This document shows positions 5,437 to 7,709 of a stretch of 7,709 nt of DNA, in pieces (position 1 is the first letter of the stretch; each line of letters starts with the position of its first letter). Below the pieces are notes generated by a model. That model had not been told where the DNA came from. It saw only the letters and a list, made by a program, of their open reading frames with translations, and did not search any database. This DNA is from Bacteroidota bacterium (GTDB lineage: Bacteria; Bacteroidota; Bacteroidia; Chitinophagales; UBA2359), in contig JAHDGP010000057.1 in NCBI GenBank assembly GCA_020627525.1, positions 7,564-15,272 of the forward strand. The letters run 5' to 3'. A program made the position numbers and the translations under genes.

Positions 5437-6048
5437 ATGAAACATTTAATTTTAGGACTTGGATTATTATTTACAGCTTATTCAGTAAATGCACAAAGCC
5501 TTCCGCCTACATCGGAGCCAGGACCAATTGATGGGGACTATAGAACTCAAACAATTGGAGGCTGGGGAGCTACACCAAGTGGAAATAATCCAGGTGTGTT
5601 TTTACATGAAAACTTTGATGCTGTTTTTCCAACTGGTATTGAAATAGGATCAGGTGACAATACTATTTTATTTACAAATGCACAAGCAATAACTGATTAT
5701 TTGCCAGGAACAGGAACGCCAAGAAAAATTAAAGATTCTTATATTGATCCTACTAAAAGAGAAGTGAACAATACTTTTATTTCTCAAATTTTAGCATTGA
5801 CAATTTCTTTAGGTTTTGATGCTGCTATTGCGGATTTCGCAGAGCCTTCTGGCTATTTAGGAGATTTAATTCTTTCTGAAGGGGCATTGGCTGGTAAAAG
5901 TGTTTCACAGGTTTTAGATTTAGCCAATCGCGCATTAAGTGGTAGTAAAACTGGGTATTCAATCTCTGAATTGAATGAAGCATTGTCTATAATTAATGAG
6001 AACTATGTTGATGGAGAAATAAACAATGGTTTTTTGTCAGCAAATTAA
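5437..6048 (+). CDS. P4: small secreted protein, tail class B
   Basis: A 203-aa exported protein, the shortest family member and closest to the apparent consensus; function unknown. The signal peptide is residues 1-19 (MKH, hydrophobic core, S-V-N-A|Q), followed by a Pro-rich linker (SLPPTSEPGP). Then come I-G-G-W-G-A-T-P-S-G at 40-49, L-H-E-N-F at 56-60, V-F-P-T-G-I at 63-68, G-S-G-D-N-T at 71-76, the F-T-N-A-Q-A-I-T block, T-P-R-K-I at 94-98, I-D-P at 103-105 and N-T-F-I-S-Q-I-L-A-L at 112-121. The class B tail reads G-Y-S-I-S-E-L-N at 173-180, I-N-E-N-Y-V-D-G at 186-193 and N-N-G-F-L at 196-200. There are no cysteines at all. A LysM-barrel gene follows after about 380 nt, repeating the P3 arrangement with a wider gap. 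Confidence 0.88.
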   Translation: MKHLILGLGLLFTAYSVNAQSLPPTSEPGPIDGDYRTQTIGGWGATPSGNNPGVFLHENFDAVFPTGIEIGSGDNTILFTNAQAITDYLPGTGTPRKIKDSYIDPTKREVNNTFISQILALTISLGFDAAIADFAEPSGYLGDLILSEGALAGKSVSQVLDLANRALSGSKTGYSISELNEALSIINENYVDGEINNGFLSAN

Positions 6049-6065
6049 ACTGAATTTTATTCCCA

Positions 6066-6112
6066 AATTATTTAATAGATTAATTTAAAAAGACGTATTT
6101 TTTTAAATAATT
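6066..6112. other. AT-only inverted repeat after P4
   Basis: AATTATTTAA at 6066-6075 and its complement TTAAATAATT at 6103-6112 flank 27 bases. It lies just after the P4 stop and could be a weak terminator or mRNA 3' structure, but has no G+C-rich core and no T-run after it. Confidence 0.25.
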
Positions 6113-6262
6113 CGAATTTAAAGCAGGTTCTAAATAATTATTCATTTTTAGGAATATATCAGAATGTACATTCCTTTATGGGTACGGAAATATGTGAATA
6201 ATATTTGGAATTTGCTTTAAATTTTTAAAAATCTCTTATTGGTAGTTCTGTTTTGAGAATAA

Positions 6263-6409
6263 CTACAATTATTATTAAAAAAGAGAAAAGGGGTTACCAA
6301 TAAATTTGTTTTTTTTTATTTATATAAACACAATTTGGGAATAGGAACGAGCTCTGGTAGGCAAAATGCTTACTGGAGTTTTGTTGTTTGGAATGTTACG
6401 CATTTTTAA
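6263..6409 (+). pseudogene. Possible short coding remnant overlapping the LysM-copy-2 upstream region
   Basis: In the frame ending at the TAA of 6407-6409, bases 6338-6406 read as GIGTSSGRQNAYWSFVVWN plus VTHF. The Gly-rich turn followed by an aromatic strand and terminal F looks more protein-like than the surrounding sequence. From memory it is faintly like the last strand of CAP-domain proteins, or of a barrel. Only about 23 codons look convincing. It has no homolog in the window and may be chance. The rest of 6049-6428 is AT-rich and appears empty. Confidence 0.2.
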
Positions 6410-6428
6410 AACTAAAATCCAGAGATTG

Positions 6429-7619
6429 GTGATTAATTTTTTCAAATACTTTTTTGCACTTTTTATTACCATTAATTTATTTGGGCAAAATATTATTGTT
6501 GAAAAAAACAAACCTTATTTAATTCGTGAAATAAATAAGAATGAAGAGTTGTTTCATATAGCCAATGACTATGGTTTAAGTATAGAAGAAATCAAATCTG
6601 TCAATAACTTATTGACGAATAAACTTGACTCTATTAGTCAATTAAAAATACCAATAAAAGTTCAGGGTTCACGGAAACAAATTAACGAAGGCAATTTGGT
6701 TTTTTATAAAGTAAAGGACAATGAAAAACTCCACACGATTGCGGATGATTTTGATATTAGTTTATCAGATATTAAACAAGTAAATTTATTTAAGAAAAAC
6801 AAGCTTTTATCTGGATCATATATTTTATTGCCAAACACTTTTCCAGCAATCCTGCATAAAAACAAATTAGTAATAAGAGGATTTCTTTCTTTGGGTTTTT
6901 TCTCTGGAACAGATTGGGCTGGTACTGCATCTACAAATTATCACATTCGAGGGCAATTCAACCTTCAAAATATCTATGAGAAAAAACCTTTTAGAATGTT
7001 GTCTTATGTAAATACTTCTATTGGGTACCGTCACGAACTTGGGAAGTATTTTCTGAAAAATGTCGATAGATTTTCTTTGAAACAACAATTAGAAATTCAA
7101 ATAAAAAATGGATTTGCCTTTTATGTACTAGGCTCTATTCGCAGTCAACACTTTGATAACTTTAGATATATAAATGATGAAAAGGATTTAACAACTTCCT
7201 TTATGGCACCAGGCTATGTAAATTATTCTGCGGGTCTAACATACAGCAATGACTATTTATTATTGGATTTTGGTTTGTATGAAATGCGAAGCGTTTATGT
7301 ATTGCAAGACAAGGTTTTTAAAGAAAGAAGTTCAGCTTTCGGAGTTCCCCGCGAAGATAAATTTTTCGGCATCCACGGTTTTTCCTTACGAGCCGACTTG
7401 GATTTATACAAGAGCGAAAAGTTCAATACAAATGCCAGCTTTTATGGTTTTTACAACAAAGATGTAACCACATTAGATTTTCGAGCAGAGCTAACCTACC
7501 GTATGCACAAAATGCTAAAACTCACTTTACTTAATGAAATAGTTTATGACAACTTTGACGAATCCACATTTCATTACCGCGCCGAAGTTCTCATCGGTGT
7601 TTCTTTTATCAAGTACTAG
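6429..7619 (+). CDS. LysM-repeat outer-membrane beta-barrel protein, copy 2
   Basis: A 396-aa paralog of the gene at 3250-4437, with the same plan: signal peptide (about 19 residues, I-N-L-F-G|Q), two LysM repeats (near 30-76 and 90-136) and a barrel from residue 143 to the C-terminal L-I-G-V-S-F-I-K-Y. I chose the GTG at 6429 because it aligns with the GTG start of copy 1 and gives a normal signal peptide. In-frame ATGs at 6366 and 6393 would add 21 or 12 residues; the latter (MLRIFKTKIQRL) would still make a plausible basic n-region. The barrel halves align without gaps (6855-7619 with 3673-4437) at about 91% amino-acid identity, against about 46% in the LysM part. It probably works at the outer membrane with P4, as copy 1 does with P3; that pairing is inferred from gene order. 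Confidence 0.86.
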   Translation: MINFFKYFFALFITINLFGQNIIVEKNKPYLIREINKNEELFHIANDYGLSIEEIKSVNNLLTNKLDSISQLKIPIKVQGSRKQINEGNLVFYKVKDNEKLHTIADDFDISLSDIKQVNLFKKNKLLSGSYILLPNTFPAILHKNKLVIRGFLSLGFFSGTDWAGTASTNYHIRGQFNLQNIYEKKPFRMLSYVNTSIGYRHELGKYFLKNVDRFSLKQQLEIQIKNGFAFYVLGSIRSQHFDNFRYINDEKDLTTSFMAPGYVNYSAGLTYSNDYLLLDFGLYEMRSVYVLQDKVFKERSSAFGVPREDKFFGIHGFSLRADLDLYKSEKFNTNASFYGFYNKDVTTLDFRAELTYRMHKMLKLTLLNEIVYDNFDESTFHYRAEVLIGVSFIKY

Positions 7620-7623
7620 GCTT

Positions 7624-7663
7624 AATGCGAGAATGTATAAATGCGAGAATGCGAGAATCAATG
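7624..7663 (+). repeat. Short AATG-headed octamer array after LysM copy 2
   Basis: Five 8-base units in exact register: AATGCGAG, AATGTATA, AATGCGAG, AATGCGAG, AATCAATG. The first starts at the fifth base after the stop codon, exactly as the larger array does after copy 1, and the words TATA and CGAG recur there. The remaining 46 bases to the window edge show no further feature. Confidence 0.8.
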
Positions 7664-7709
7664 TTGTTTAGTTAAGAAATTGAAAGTTTTTTTGAAAAAG
7701 CCTGAAGGG

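Noticed and set aside
593..6048. Type IX secretion C-terminal sorting domain in the small secreted proteins
   Set aside because: None of the four ends in the usual beta-strand domain with a basic terminus or shows its motifs. The whole mature part is taken up by the family domain and tail.
6320..6511. Minus-strand open frame across the LysM copy 2 start
   Set aside because: It overlaps the signal peptide coding region in antisense, is Lys/Ile-rich as expected of AT-rich DNA, and has no recognisable motif.
7249..7467. Second + strand open frame inside LysM copy 2
   Set aside because: It is out of frame with the conserved barrel sequence and is not conserved in copy 1 as a protein.

Overview
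This is AT-rich DNA from a member of the Bacteroidota, most likely a flavobacterium. The indications are low G+C, little Shine-Dalgarno sequence before most genes, signal peptides that almost all end in A|Q, LysM plus beta-barrel outer-membrane proteins, and intergenic arrays of AATG-headed octamers. All convincing genes are on the + strand and appear to encode exported proteins. There are no RNA genes, transposases or CRISPR arrays.

Layout. The window opens inside a terminator (1-30) whose perfect copy recurs at 1424-1457, so the gene to the left may be another family member. Four paralogous small secreted proteins of 203-221 aa follow: P1 (593-1240), P2 (1626-2282), P3 (2485-3150) and P4 (5437-6048). 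Each has a signal peptide and one conserved domain: W-G-x-x-P-x-G, then V/T-F-P-x-G-(L/I) with a following D-(N/K)-(T/A)-(I/V)-x-F-T block, a D-P step, and a C-terminal tail. P3 and P4 are each followed by a LysM/outer-membrane-barrel gene (3250-4437 and 6429-7619), giving two copies of a [small secreted protein + LysM-barrel] module. Between the modules lies about 1 kb of non-coding DNA with an octamer satellite, a REP-like hairpin and inverted copies of the satellite words.

Most notable features. (1) P1 ends at a TAA, but in the same frame a second, canonical-looking C-terminal tail (1241-1390) continues to the next stop and terminator. (2) P1 and P2 share one tail class with a conserved cysteine pair; P3 and P4 share another. 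The upstream regions group differently: P2 and P3 share a leader element exactly 32 nt before the start codon, while P1 and P4 have sigma-54-like -24/-12 motifs. The locus therefore looks mosaic. (3) The two barrel domains are about 91% identical while their LysM halves are only about 46% identical, although synonymous changes are frequent in the barrel. The simplest reading is an old duplication with a tightly constrained barrel and a diverging wall-binding half.

How the genes might work together is inference. The barrel proteins would sit in the outer membrane with LysM repeats on peptidoglycan, and the small proteins would be exported across the inner membrane and act in the periplasm or at the surface, possibly as partners or cargo. 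No enzymatic function is visible in any of them.
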